The notes beneath the pieces were generated by a model, which saw nothing but the letters and a program-made list of their open reading frames with translations, was not told the origin of the DNA and did no database searches. A program made the translations under genes and the position numbers. Shown here one piece after another: positions 1 to 11,876 of a stretch of DNA of 64,000 nt (the first letter of the stretch is position 1; every line of letters starts with the position of its first letter). The stretch comes from Pestalotiopsis fici W106-1 (taxonomy: Eukaryota > Ascomycota > Sordariomycetes > Amphisphaeriales > Sporocadaceae): positions 5,886,518 through 5,950,517 of the forward strand of contig NW_006917091.1 in the NCBI RefSeq assembly GCF_000516985.1, read 5' to 3'.

Positions 1-1076
1 ATAATCGTGAAACCCTCGGAGAAAACGCCCACGGCAGCCATGATTCTCGCGGAATTGGCTGTTGATGCTGGCTTCCCTCCTGGCGTGATCAATATCCTCC
101 ACGGCAGCCGTGACAGTGTCGACTTTTTGATTGATCATCCCAGTATCAAGGCCGTCAGCTTTGTCGGCGGTAATCAGGCAGGCGAGTACATCCACGGCCG
201 ATGTAGCGCTCTGGGGAAGCGCGTGCAGGCCAACCTGGGAGCCAAGAACCATGCCGCGGTTCTTCCAGACTGTGACAAGAACCAGGCGCTCAACGCCATT
301 GTCGGTGCCGCCTTTGGAGCTGCTGGGCAACGCTGCATGGCCCTGAGCACCCTTGTGCTGGTTGGCGAGAGTCGAGAGTGGATTCCAGAACTCGTCGCGA
401 GGGCTCAAGCTCTCAAGGTCGACGGGGGCTTCGCATCAGAGGTTGATGTGGGACCAGTAATCACCTGGGAATCAATGAAGAGGGTAGAAGAGTTGATAGA
501 CAGCGCCAAGGACGAGGGCGCTCAGATAGTCCTCGATGGACGCGGTATCCGGCCTCAAAGGTTTCCCAAAGGGAATTTCGTAAGTTTCCTTGGTCGAGGT
601 CAATCTTTGGCTTTCCGTTCATTGCATACTAGGTAAGTTACAATGCTAACGAGACACAGGTTGGGCCAACCATTATTTCGGGCGTAAAACCCCATATGCG
701 TTGTTATAAGGAGGAAATATTTGGGCCTGTCCTCATCTGCCTGGAAGTTGATACCATCGACGAAGCAATTCAGCTTATCAACGGAAATGAATACGGTAAC
801 GGAGTTGCCGTGTTTACACAGAACGGAGGTCTTGCGACTTACTTCCAGGACAACATCGAAGCCGGGCAGGTTGGTATCAATGTTCCCATCCCGGTACCAC
901 TCCCGATGTTTTCTTTTACTGGCAATAAAAAGAGCATCTCTGGAGGAGGTATCAACTATTTCTACGGCAAGCCTGCACTGAACTTTTATACCCAATTAAA
1001 GACGGTAACGAGCATGTGGAAAGTAAGCCAGACCACTAGCACCCGGGCGAAGGTGGACATGCCGACAATGCGATGA
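1..1076 (+). CDS. Methylmalonate-semialdehyde dehydrogenase (ALDH6 family), 3' part
   Basis: The gene is cut by the window start. Coding exons are <1-579 and 660-1076, with one 80-bp phase-0 intron (GTAAGT...CACAG). The visible 331 residues are the C-terminal part of a CoA-acylating aldehyde dehydrogenase. They include the NAD-binding SFVGGNQAG segment, the catalytic-cysteine motif [10 protein letters not shown], the EEIFGPVL motif, and the family ending FTGNK...FYGK...[10 protein letters not shown]. Enzymes of this family oxidatively decarboxylate methylmalonate and malonate semialdehydes to propionyl- or acetyl-CoA in mitochondrial valine and pyrimidine breakdown. The mitochondrial targeting region lies outside the window. 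A short tail after TSMWK (about 18 residues, ending VDMPTMR) goes beyond the usual end. The next gene, an ABC pump on the other strand, ends 312 bp away, so the two are convergent. Confidence 0.93.
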
Positions 1077-1388
1077 ACCAGGATAAAGATATACATGTTC
1101 TTCATAGATAAAACAGAGATAGAGATGTATCCTATCTGACAAAGTTACCGGCTCGAGAAATGCAAACCCTCACACCAACAATTGTCGATCAGCGAATTTG
1201 TGTGTGTCTGCAATTCTAAATTTGTAGTAAAGTATAGTCTTCTATATTGTATTGTACAACGCCTGTTCTCTAGTCCAACCTCTAAGTCTGCGCCCAAAGA
1301 ATGCCCAGTGGTCAAATGCGATAAAAAGAAATGCATTATCCCCATTCTTGTAAATCAGTCTTTCCAATCTAATCCCTCACTTCCCAAA

Positions 1389-4300
1389 TCACCAAGGTAC
1401 AAATCTTGTCCAATTACCCTTCTTAGGAACCCTAGCAAGCCAATAGTTGAGAAATGTTGCAAACACATTGAATGCAATATATGCCCAAATCAGCCCAACA
1501 TTGCGCCATCTCTCATCGTAGAATATGTTGACCGATGAGAGAAAGACATTCGTATCGGCCAAGGAGCAGAACTGACACATTGAGGTGGCATTCGCGTCGT
1601 AAAGGCTGCCTCCAGCCATTGCCATATAGTCAGCCATATACGCGCCACATGTTTGGCCTGCCGGAGGTTGAAACTGAAGCATTTCGAGCGATGAACACGT
1701 GACTTCATGATTCGCAACACCAGTGGCCAGCATAGCACCAATGATGTAGGTGAATGGCGATACTCGATACATGAAGTGCCAGAATCCAGGTAGAGCCGAG
1801 AGCGTCACAATCACTCTATTATCAACGTCAGTATGCCAAGAATAGTTCATCTCAGGAGGAGAGAGCTCACCCGCAGAATATAAGCGACAAGGCAAATAGA
1901 AGCAGTGCCAGGATTGCACCGACCTCGGCCGTGCCGACGCCAGCGACTACCATGGCGGTAAAGGTAGACTCAAACATCATGAAGGACCAGGTGATAAAAA
2001 ACATCAAACCACCACGTTCGGTAACTGCATCAGTGGCAATGGCGTTTTTGTTCATACCAACAAGATAGTAGAATGGAAAGAAAACCAGGAGTGACGCCAG
2101 CGTATTCCAAGGCAATTCGACGAGAATGCTTGCAAGGATGAAGACCGGCCATGAGTAGACTCGTGACGCACGCTCGCGACCTTCGTATTGCTGACGCTGG
2201 AGAATGAAATGAGGCATTGTCTGATAGACGAGAAACGCAAAGATGACCAAAAGCATGAATATGGAGAACATCTGGTGTTGAAGTCCAGAGATCGACAGTT
2301 CAGCCTGGTAGAAAGAGACGCCAATGAAAAGACTCTGTGCTCGGTATTAGCTTGTATTCCACCTCCCTCTAATTGCAGAGCCATCGTGAAGATCTAATAC
2401 ATACCGTACCGCCGCACAATATCAGTTTGGCGTAGATGTAGGAAGGGCTGCGCCAGTACTGCTCAAAGACTCGTTGGGTGACCGACATCAACTGCTGGTG
2501 GAGAGGGGCTGCATAGTATGATGGTGTTTCTTGCTCGGCTGCGCTATCCCGATGATTGACTCCCTTGGCGTCGGTCAGGCGATCAAGCTCTTGTCGCACG
2601 GCTGCAGACTCGGGACTTTGCTTCCACACCTCCCTCCAGTCCTGGCTCGTATGCGCTCCTGGTGCCGCTCCGATTACCTTGAGCATCCATTCGGCTGGGT
2701 TTTCCGTGACACCACACGACTCAGCACCATTGCGCTCAAAATACGACGTGAGAGTCTTGCCATTTTCGCCAATATCTCCAAAGTAGACTGTTCGTCCACC
2801 CTTGGCTAAAAGGAGAAGACGATCAAATTGTTGAAAGAGCATAGCTGATGGCTGGTGAATCGTGCATAGAATGGGGACACCATTATCCGACAGTTTCCTA
2901 ATGAGCATAGCGATTGACCAGGAAGTCTGACTATCCAGCCCAGATGTTGGTTCATCGAGAAACAAGAGGAGTTCTGGCTTGGCAGCCAGCTCCACGCCGA
3001 TCGTCAGGCGCTTACGCTGCTCTACATTGAGTCCTGTATATGATTGTAAGCTTGGGAAGTACCAGTCATCATCAATAGCCTTCTTACCTTCACCAGGAAC
3101 ACCAATGACCGCATCGGCGTATTCTTCCATCTCGAGCAGGCCGATAACTTCCTCTACATATGCATGTTTTTCTGCCGTGGAGGTTGAGGCAGGCTGTCTC
3201 AAGACTGCACTAAATCTCAACGCTTCTCTCACCGTGGCCGTCTCCAAGTGCAGGTCTTGCTGTTGTACGTAGCCGGTTTGCCGCTGAAAAGCATTACTTC
3301 TTGGCATCCCATCCACAAGCATGTCACCGGTAACTATACCCATCGTAACACGGTCGGCCAGTACGTCGAGAAGAGTGGTTTTTCCAGCGCCAGTGGCACC
3401 CTAGTGGTGTTAGTTTCGGGACGCCATAAAAGAAATGCTCTTGAGAATGCACTTACCATCAAAGCCGTCAAGGTACCAGGTTTAACCCATCCGTCAACAT
3501 TGTCTAGTATTCGTCTGGGTTGGCCCTTGATGGTGATATCGTAGCAGACCTTGCTCCAGTAAAAGACAGAACTATGTCCTCCCACTTGTGTGTGTCCTGG
3601 AGATGAACTGGTAGATTTGGGTTGTCTACCTTGGACTTGAATAACGCCGCTTTCTTCGTCTTGGTTTGGCGACTTCCGGCTACTATTTGCACGTGTTTTT
3701 TCGCTGCGGAAGAGAAGCACCTCTCCTTTTGAAGGGGTTAGAGAAAGATATTCCGCTGCCAGAATATAGGCCGCGGTGAAGAAAATTATGTAGGCAATCA
3801 AGATACCAAAGTTCCTGCGTGATGTTAGTCGACACACTTTGTGACCAGCTTGATTCCTCTTACCTCCAGATGTGTGACTTGTAGTATCCAAAGTTTGCAT
3901 TCATGTAGAGGTCGCCATCCACATAATCCGCTCCAGGCATGGCACCTGCGACGGAACAAGCTCTTTGTGATGCAGTTGAGGTCATATACGATGGACCCAT
4001 GGGAACAAATGAAGCGCATGGAAATTGCCGTCCAGAAAACTCATTGGCGACCAGACTTTCGAATGCATAAGCAATGGGGTCAAGATAGTTGATCCAACGA
4101 AGCCACCCTTGCATAGTCTGTGTAGGCAAAACAAAGCCAGTGTAGATGACCAAGCCAAGAATAAACATGGCAGCTGGGGTCAAGGCTTGCTGGACAGTAC
4201 GAGACGTCTGTCCGATGGTACGTAGAATCATGGACATTGTCAGCGTACATGTGAAGCCAAACAGTAGATACACGAAGAACGCGCCAGCTTCACGGCGGAG

Positions 4301-6379
4301 GTTGGCCATAAAGTACAATGGCACGTTGAAGGCTATCGTCGAAAGCACCTTGCTAGGCAAATCACACACCACAGAAGAGATGGCTTCGGCAAAAGGATGG
4401 TAGGAGGCGTAACGGGCTTGCTTCTCAACAATTGGCCGCTGTGTATAAAGAGAAAAGATCTGCGGTGGTCAGTCGGGACTCAGCCTATGGTACGGCTTCA
4501 AGGGTACCCACCTCTAATGCACTGCTCAGGGCATTGAACAGAATGGCAAAATACAGTAAAATGCATCTGCTATTGAGACTGTCTGCAACAGGCTGCATAT
4601 TATAGAAGATGCTTCCAAGGACCAGCGATACGATAAAGTTGGCGGCCACCGTTACGATGAAGAACAGCTTGTCGCCTTGGAGGCGCTGAAACCCTCTCGT
4701 GATACACAGCTGAATCTGCATCGGTATTGACAGCGTATAGGGAGACTTGTTTCGCCTGTCATAATTTTAGACTTCTTGCATTTCGACCTCATTGTGGATA
4801 CTTACGTGAAGGAGGCTTGCTGAGACTTTCGTACTGCCTTTAGCTTTTCGGCATAGTCATTCTCAATGACGGAGTCATGCTCGAATGCATTGATGTCTCT
4901 AATCAGCTGAGCTCTGGCCTCGCTACGCTTCCAAGCACTTGCAAATTCGTCAGGAGTGCGCGGTACTCGCTTCTCGAAGCCAGGCTGTACTTTGCGCTCA
5001 GAGGGATTGGTGAGAGATGTGAGGAAATCAGCGGTAGTTTGTCGATCTGGGCAGACGTAACCCATGTCGGTGAAGTATTCCTTCGCATGGTCCTTTGATC
5101 CAAAGAAAATCTGGCGACCCTCGTACAGGACTGTGACTTTGTCGAATTCCTGGATTGCTTGTTAGTAATCGCGCAGACTGATGCTTCGACTTCGATAGGG
5201 GTCCCACATCGTAGGCCAACTGTGAGGCTTGGTAGATTGCCACAATGGCACTCGTGTTGGCAATTTGTGTAGAAAGTCTCAATGTGCGAGTGAACTCCAG
5301 CGCCGTAGCACTGTCGAGTCCTCGAGTACTATTGTCCCAGCACTGAACTGAGCTCTGGTTCAGGGTGACCTCTGCTATACTCACGCGCTTGCGCTCGCCA
5401 CCGCTAACACCTCTGATCCAGTCGTTTCCGACCTTGGTGTTGATGGTGTGGGAAATACCAAAGACGGCCATGACTACATCCCGGAGGCATTGCGCATAGG
5501 TTTGGCGACTAATGCCAGGAAGACGATTACGAGGGGCTCTGGCCAAAGCTGCAAACTGCAGCGTCTGCCCAACCGTCAACTGTGGAAAGAGCACATCTGT
5601 TTCGGCCTGGTAAATGACTTCACCGCGAAAACGGCTATGCATGGATTCCCATGTGATGCCTTGTTTGGACTGTTAGTGACAGTACGAAGATTGTAGAAGC
5701 TTGAATCACTTACCTTGATAGTTGAGCTCGGATTTTTCGTCGAGATAGAGACCATGTACCTGGCCAGCAATGGTCTTTAGCAACGTCGAGACACCACTAT
5801 TAGAGTTTCAGCATTGACAAGTTTCCACAAGTCTTTCGTGAGAGCTTAAACACACCTCCCTGGACGACCTAGGACCAGAAGCATTTCACCCGGCTTGACA
5901 AGGCCATCGAATTCTCTCAAAATCTGAATCTTTTGCCTCTTCTGGGCGATGAAATCTCTGATGGCAGCTGGAGCATACCAGAGGACATTCAACACATCCT
6001 TTTGAGAGTCCGTGCTGCTTCCAAATCCGTGAACACTGAGATCACGCCAAGATACACCAATGGGCTGCCGCGGATACTTCGAAGGGTCCTGCTCAAAAGC
6101 GTTGAACAAGGTGTGTGCCCATAGCTTGGCATCGAACTCGGGTGACGTTGGATCCAGAGCAGGTTCGGTCGGTTGGAAGGGGTTGGTAACGCTTGCTTGT
6201 GCCGTCCGCGTGCTCGCATTTGTTAGGCGTCGGGCCAATGCCGCAACATTCTCCCCATTGACGCCGGTGAACTGTGGATGGTGGGCTGCCGCTGAAGCGC
6301 GGTCGCTTACTGAGGCAGAATCGGATTCAAGCATGGGATCAGACCCAGTTCCGGCTTCTTCGGGGTTCTTTTCAGACAT
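1389..6379 (-). CDS. PDR/CDR-type full-size ABC transporter (ABC-G)
   Basis: Eleven exons can be joined in frame (6379-5856, 5796-5714, 5659-5208, 5149-4806, 4755-4512, 4459-3864, 3814-3457, 3400-3088, 3033-2405, 2334-1871, 1815-1389), giving 1477 residues, normal for this family. The order is NBD1-TMD1-NBD2-TMD2, the reverse topology typical of plasma-membrane pleiotropic drug pumps. NBD1 has an altered Walker [13 protein letters not shown] (about 171-182), an intact signature VSGGERKR (about 286-293) and a Walker B whose acidic end is replaced (CWDN, N312). NBD2 has a canonical Walker [10 protein letters not shown] (868-876), a degenerate signature LNVEQRKRL and a normal Walker B, LLFLDEP. 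This lopsided pattern is standard for fungal PDR pumps; valine in NBD1 Walker A is less usual. Intron 2 ends in AAG. Substrate cannot be read from sequence. A Zn2Cys6 regulator diverges from the same promoter and may control it. Confidence 0.93.
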
Positions 6380-6877
6380 GGTGCGCTTCTTTCAACCTTT
6401 GGAGAAGGCGGTTTGACTCGACAGGAGACAGATAGGCCGGAGCAGGCCAGAGCCAACATACTTATATCCATTGTGCTAGCTTTGGGATGGGTATTGTTGA
6501 TTCGATTAAGGAGATCGGGTTAATCGGGGATCCACACAGTCATCCGCAAATACGGACAAGAACAACATCATTACTCAACGGCCAGGTCGTACTTTCACAG
6601 CCTGGCTGGTGTTTACGCCCCAGAGCTTGTCCACATGTTTCGGTGCTTGATTTCCGGCGGTTGCCCCTAAGAGTGTGAGATTTTCGGAGCCGAGATGCCG
6701 TGAGCGGTTTAGCGTCAGCCGTCATCCAATGCGCGTCCCCGGCGGCTACCTCTCGCCTCCACTGGCCTCGAGTATTTTATCTTCTTCTTGAACCCATCAT
6801 ACGGAGCCGAAATTCCCAGAAAATTCAAACTAGTTTTTGGATAGCATCTGATTGCATTACAAAGGGTCTTGGTAAAC
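6380..6877. promoter_or_regulatory. Shared divergent promoter of ABC pump and Zn2Cys6 regulator
   Basis: This 498-bp region separates the start codons of the pump (-) and the regulator (+). It contains two identical same-strand copies of CGGAGCCGA, at 6685-6693 and 6802-6810. Each is an inverted CGG/CCG pair with a 2-bp spacer, the kind of half-sites bound by Zn(II)2Cys6 dimers. Further CGG/CCG triplets occur near 6655, 6700-6715 and 6740. On the minus strand GATATAAG around 6462-6469 lies about 85 bp before the pump start and is a plausible TATA element. Binding by the adjacent regulator is an inference. Confidence 0.55.
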
Positions 6878-9562
6878 ATGTCAAGTGGCGCAGGTCGTCG
6901 GATTCTCAAGAGCTGCAATGCCTGTAAAGCCAGGAAAGTCAAATGCTCAGGTATGTCCTTTGGCGCTGGAGCCACAGCAGGGTTGTCCACTAAAATATGC
7001 CACTACAACAGGTTCTCCAGGTCCATGTGAAAGCTGCGCTGTAAGTGCTCTTCCGCCCCGATTTGGCTGAGCTGCAATCGAGGTACTGACATGTCTAAAC
7101 GCAGCGCCGCAAAACCGACTGTCATTTCAGCGCCGCAAAATTGCCCCGGCGGCCTAACAGTGAGTCGGCTCCATTCAAGAGCTGTCAATGAAGACAAGGT
7201 CCAAAGTAGCGATTGCTTATTTGAATTTACTAGCAAATGTCGACTTAATGTCGGAGCCTGCACCTGAGCTGCAGCCCGAACAGTCTACCAAAGCCGACCT
7301 CAGAGTATGTTTGGTCTCGGCACTCTTTTCTGTCATGGTGGTGCTAAATACCGAGTATAGACAGCGGAGCCAGTACCAGATTTATATGTGGATCGCCTCC
7401 TTGCGAATGCTCGCCGGCCGGATCTGCTCAATCATGATCGTCGTTTCACTGTCAAGGTATTTTTAGTCTATTGGGCATTTAATGCAGAAGCATCGACTAA
7501 CTACCAGCAGAGAAATGGTCTATTTCGTGAGTCGTCTCTTGCATTGGCCCGAGTGCAGCCAAAGAGAAGGTTTTGACCCATGTTACAGTCGGAAATTTCA
7601 GCTTGACATTCTTCTCGGATGCGAGACTTGAACAATTATCAAAACGCCTTGGAAATGACAAGGTCAAACAATTATGTTCCCGGATCTCGTCGGTCATTCG
7701 TCATCGTGTGCAGCAACATGAAGAATTGTCTTCCAACTCCTTGAGGCTCACGGCCGGGTCCGTATTCGAAGCATCCACAAGCCTCCCAGAGGCTAAAAGT
7801 TGGATTCAATGTAAGCGACTACGCCATTCTTTCAGCAAAAAGCTATGTTGACGATGTGCAGCGTACTTTGACCGCGTCCACCCTTTCTACCCCTTTTTGG
7901 ATCGAAGGGCCTTTGAATCACTCGCCTTCAGCTCGAATCTGCCACAATCTCTCGTACAGGACAAGGCATGGTCAGCCCTGTACCATTCGGTGCTTGCCCT
8001 TGGATGCCAAGCCATGGGCGGTGGCAGCTTCGAAGCAGGTAAAGGCGAAGCCTGGCGCCTGTTTTCCGTATCTCTCGGCTTGTTTCCGGACCTCATTACC
8101 TTGCCCGATTCCCTGACTGTCCTGCAAGCAATGGCTGCCATGACCATCTACTCGCTGGGGATATCTTGCATCGCCATTGAACATGTCATCATATCCGAAG
8201 CCGCCAGGAGAGCGCAGAATCTGGGCAGCAGCAAATTGACAGGCGACGAGGCAATCAATTACCACAAAGTCTTTTGGGTCATGTACTCTACGGAAAAGAT
8301 TTCGAGTTTTCATTTTGGCCGAAACTCTGTAAGTCGAAAACAGCCAGCACCCAACATTTTATGTTTGCAAGCCAAAACAGATCTTCTCACACACAACACC
8401 AGGTTTTTAATGATCACGATATTGTGTGTCCAATCCCATCAGTGCCAGAGGCTGTAACTGCAGGATTTGACTGGTTTCTAGCTTGTGCTAGATATGCGAG
8501 GTTGCTCTCGCGGGCCATGTCGAACCTGTTCTCGGTTAGTGTACTGGGAAATCCGAAAACATATTACCTGGCTACAATTGAACAGCTCACTCGGGAGCTA
8601 GAGACGTGGCGCCTTTCTCTGCCCCCGGATATTCGACCTGGAGAAAGGTTTTGGCAGAACGCCTCCAAGGGAAACCTTTTAGTGGCGCCTGCCATCTGGG
8701 TTGCTTGCTTGTACAACAGTTTTCGACTGAGTCTAAATAGGGCAACATTGTACTTGGCTGCAGATGCTCCGGAAGTAGTGAGCAAGGCGCAACAGGCTGA
8801 GAGTACAAAGGCCCTGATGGAAACTTCCCGTTCGACCTTGGAGTTGACGACTTTCATCGATGTCGAACCATATACCCCTCTTTGGTAAGCTCGGATTTTC
8901 CTCACCTTGCAAATTTCTTTTTTCCCTGTGGCCTGACGTCTCTCTTAGGATTATCGGTGGTATTCCCCTCACTGCGCATTTCACACTCTTCGACCTCGTG
9001 ATCAACAACTCGAGTCACCCAGGCACTGCAGGAAATCTAGCCCTGCTCAATATTGCCGGAGGCCACTTTAGCAGAATCGAGTATGCGAGCGATGGGCACC
9101 TCCCGGGATCTGTGATAGCAGAGTTCACCCACATTGCACGAGAATATGTCAACTCAACGACCCAGAGTCAGATCAGCACCGAGCCTTTACGTGCAGCTCG
9201 AGCGCCTGGCCCTTCAACGACCGACCCGACGACTATCAACAGTGCCGATGCAAAAATGATCAATTCTGATCTCGTAACCAATCCGCCCACGTTGAGTGTA
9301 GACCAGGCTTTGGCTGTATGTGACATTACTTTTTTCCCCCTTCCTTCCCTCTTACTAGCGATGCATCATGGCCAATCGACTTACCGATTCTTAGTCAACT
9401 ACGCAAGCAGACCCGGTTGCCATGTCTTTTGGTGACATGCTTTACTTCCCCATTGGAGAGGAATTCATCGACTCTAGTGAGAACAACCTAATGGGTATTG
9501 ATATCATGGATCTCTTCAATACGCATATTCCTGGAATTGATCCAATGTTCTTTGGCAATTAG
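6878..9562 (+). CDS. Zn(II)2Cys6 fungal-specific transcription factor
   Basis: Eleven exons join in frame: 6878-6950, 7012-7040, 7105-7159, 7234-7304, 7361-7456, 7511-7526, 7589-7810, 7862-8328, 8403-8884, 8949-9315, 9395-9562. They encode 681 residues. The N-terminus holds a perfect binuclear zinc cluster with cysteines at 13, 16, 23, 30, 33 and 40 (CX2CX6CX6CX2CX6C), assembled across three exons. The middle matches the fungal-specific 'middle homology' domain (PF04082-like), beginning near YFDRVHPFYPFLD and continuing through ALGCQAMGGG and YSTEKISSFHFGR. Exon 6 is only 16 nt. The start at 6878 places the cluster immediately after a basic stretch, as usual. Divergence from the ABC pump suggests a local regulator of efflux. 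The short exons between 6.9 and 7.6 kb are the least certain part. Confidence 0.88.
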
Positions 9563-11005
9563 ATGGATACGGATGGCACTGATGAAGGTGCTACTACAGA
9601 AACGCTCCTGCTTGTATAAATAGACTCATCGGCGCATGTGGCTATACTCGTGACTAGATTCAACGTGTCCTTGGAGTCGGCTCAGGAGCAAGCCTGGATA
9701 TCGAGCCCTGCTACAATCTCGAATCAATCCTCTTGTATTTGAACTTGTGACCACGAGGCTCCAGTCTCTCATGGTCCCGTGTCTTGTAGACTCTGCTCAG
9801 CATTGTCTGACGCTGCCGCCGTTGCTGATCTCGAACCGCGCAAAGAGTCGCACAGCCTGCCTTTGTGGAAGAATTCCTTGGAAAAGAATTTTCTCTCTGC
9901 CTTGGCGGAAAACCCTCCGAAGTGAAACGTTGGTGCATGTTTCACTTCAAGACGAATTCAGAGTCATATTCCGCGTGTCTCATCTTTCTGTCTGTCATGT
10001 GTTTATAAGATAAAAATCCAACCACCAGGATTTGGATAATGTTCCAAACCTTAATAATCTCCCATCATTTCCCAGGCAGGCAAAAGATTATCGCCTTCCA
10101 CATGTCTATTGAACTAAAAATTTAGAATGATAAAAGTCTACACGGGTTTATACAGAATATTTTATAAACTGCCAGCCACCACGATGCACTCATTCATATG
10201 AACAGCCTGATGCTATATCCACCTCGGCTTGACGCAATGTTTTGGGGCGGAAGACCCTCTTTGCCGAGACGGCAGAAGCCGGAAGTATCGGATCGTGGCC
10301 GTTTTTTGGTGGCGGCCTAGCTGAGCGCGGCACAGAATTACGGCAACGCCCGTGCCCACATGTCTGCGGGGTCCTTTTCTTTCTTTTTCTTTTTTTTTTT
10401 CTTTTCTTTTTCCTTTCTTTAAGACCAACCAATGGGGTTGCCATTCATCTCTATTGCACATCCTCTGCGGAGCAAAAACACCTGTTGGTAGTTGATAGTT
10501 GGACCACCACTTGTGTGACGATCATCTTTTGGGAAGGCCCCAGTGATTTGCGGAATAAGTGAATTTAGCCTGGCATATTCAGTTCTGTTGGTAGCGATCC
10601 AGCAAGGAGGTAGATGCGTGAGTCGACTCATCATAGGCTTTCATTCCCCATGGGGATGACTGAAGTGTACATGCAATTCCCGTACCAAATTTGCAACGGT
10701 TTGTGCCGACAAAATTGTTTTTTTATATTCCTCTCCGTATTGTGGCTATAGTGAGCGTTCAAGTTCAACCCGTTACTGCTAGCTCAAAGGCTGCTTGGAA
10801 CAAAGAAGGTGTAATAACCAATCAATACCCAAAACTTTCCAACCCGGGAACCCTGCCTGCTTTCCTTTCTTCTTCCAAGAAATCAAGAAAAGACCTCCAA
10901 CTTCCTCCTCCCAAAAAGTGAACTTGCCGTCTGTGGCATGCCAATCTGAAAATTGGCTACACGTACGGAGTCTCAAGGTTTCTCGTTTTTTGAATTATAA
11001 GACCT
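9563..11005. other. Intergenic, convergent 3' ends
   Basis: No supported gene lies between the end of the zinc-cluster regulator (+) and the end of the HsbA-like gene (-). The short open frames here show no family resemblance. A pyrimidine-rich tract sits at about 10373-10420. Confidence 0.6.
10373..10420. repeat. Polypyrimidine (T/C) low-complexity tract
   Basis: A 48-bp stretch of almost pure T and C with T-runs up to about 11 nt. The purine-strand translations (KKKRKK-like) are low-complexity artefacts. Confidence 0.85.
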
Positions 11006-11734
11006 TTAGACACCAGCAATGAGCTGTCTGGTAATGGTGACGAGACCAGCAAAGGCGGCTTGAAGACCGGTGACGGTGAGCGAGGCCGTGGCAGATGCGG
11101 TGGCAATAGCCTGGACCAGGACGGCGAGGGGAGCCAGGAAGGGAACGAGAATGGTGCGGAGGGCGGCGATCTCACTCGAGGCAGCGGCGTTGACTGCGGC
11201 TCCCAGGGTGGAGGTGACGGTTAGGCTGGCGCGGATCGCGGTGACCAGGGCCACGATCTGCTGGATAGCCGCAGTCAACTGGTTAATCTCCTGTTGAGTC
11301 AGACCGACCAGCAGAGCGGCGATGCCGCCGGCGCCGCCGCCTGTGGCGTCGCTGATGGCGGCCGTGGCATCAGTAATGGCCTGGATGATGGCCTGGTAGT
11401 TGCTGCGAAGAATAGCAGTCGCGCTGACAATGGCCTGAACGCTGTTGGCGTTTTGGATAGCAACAGCGGCCGAGTCTGGACATGAAATGTTAGGATACTG
11501 ATGTTATCTGGACAATGAAAACCATGTGTTTGGGAACTCATGTTTATACTTACTGGCAGCAGCCAGATCAGTGGTGACGGTTGCGTTCAGGTTGTTGAGA
11601 ATGCCCACAATTGTCTCGGTGACGGTAGCTCTCTTCTCAAGGTGCTCGACAGCGATTACACTGTCTTCCAAGGGAGCAGGGCTGGGCAGAGCCATGGCCA
11701 AAGTGGCCCAACCGAGAACCTGAAGGAACTTCAT
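11006..11734 (-). CDS. HsbA-like hydrophobic surface-binding / cell-wall protein
   Basis: Two exons (11734-11554 and 11475-11006) with a 78-bp intron encode 216 residues. The N-terminus MKFLQVLGWATLAMALPSPAP is a secretion signal. A Lys-Arg site (HLEKR|ATV) about 15 residues further on suggests Kex2-type maturation. The remainder is alanine, isoleucine, threonine and valine rich and predicted helical, with the TVTETI...L..L......V....A...I pattern of the HsbA family (PF12296), which includes antigenic cell-wall galactomannoproteins. Known members are secreted and attach to hydrophobic surfaces or the wall. A glycine-rich break (GGGAGG) divides the two helical halves. The family call rests on signal peptide, size and helix pattern; there is no catalytic motif. 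Confidence 0.8.
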
Positions 11735-11868
11735 ATTGAAATAGTTTTAAGGGAAGAAGTTTGAGATGGGAAAATCTGGCTAGAGAAGCTGGAAAGGGCC
11801 GAGTAGTCTGAGTCTGGGATTGATGCTTGCTGGATAACAGAAACGGAATCCATGAGATGAGACGCTCA

Positions 11869-11876
11869 TATATATA
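11869..11876 (-). promoter_or_regulatory. TATA box of the HsbA-like gene
   Basis: The sequence TATATATA lies about 135 bp upstream of the HsbA-like start codon on the minus strand. Position and sequence fit a core TATA element; the transcription start was not determined. Confidence 0.5.

Noticed and set aside
10190..10461. Lysine/arginine-rich minus-strand open frames
   Set aside because: Products of the polypyrimidine tract.
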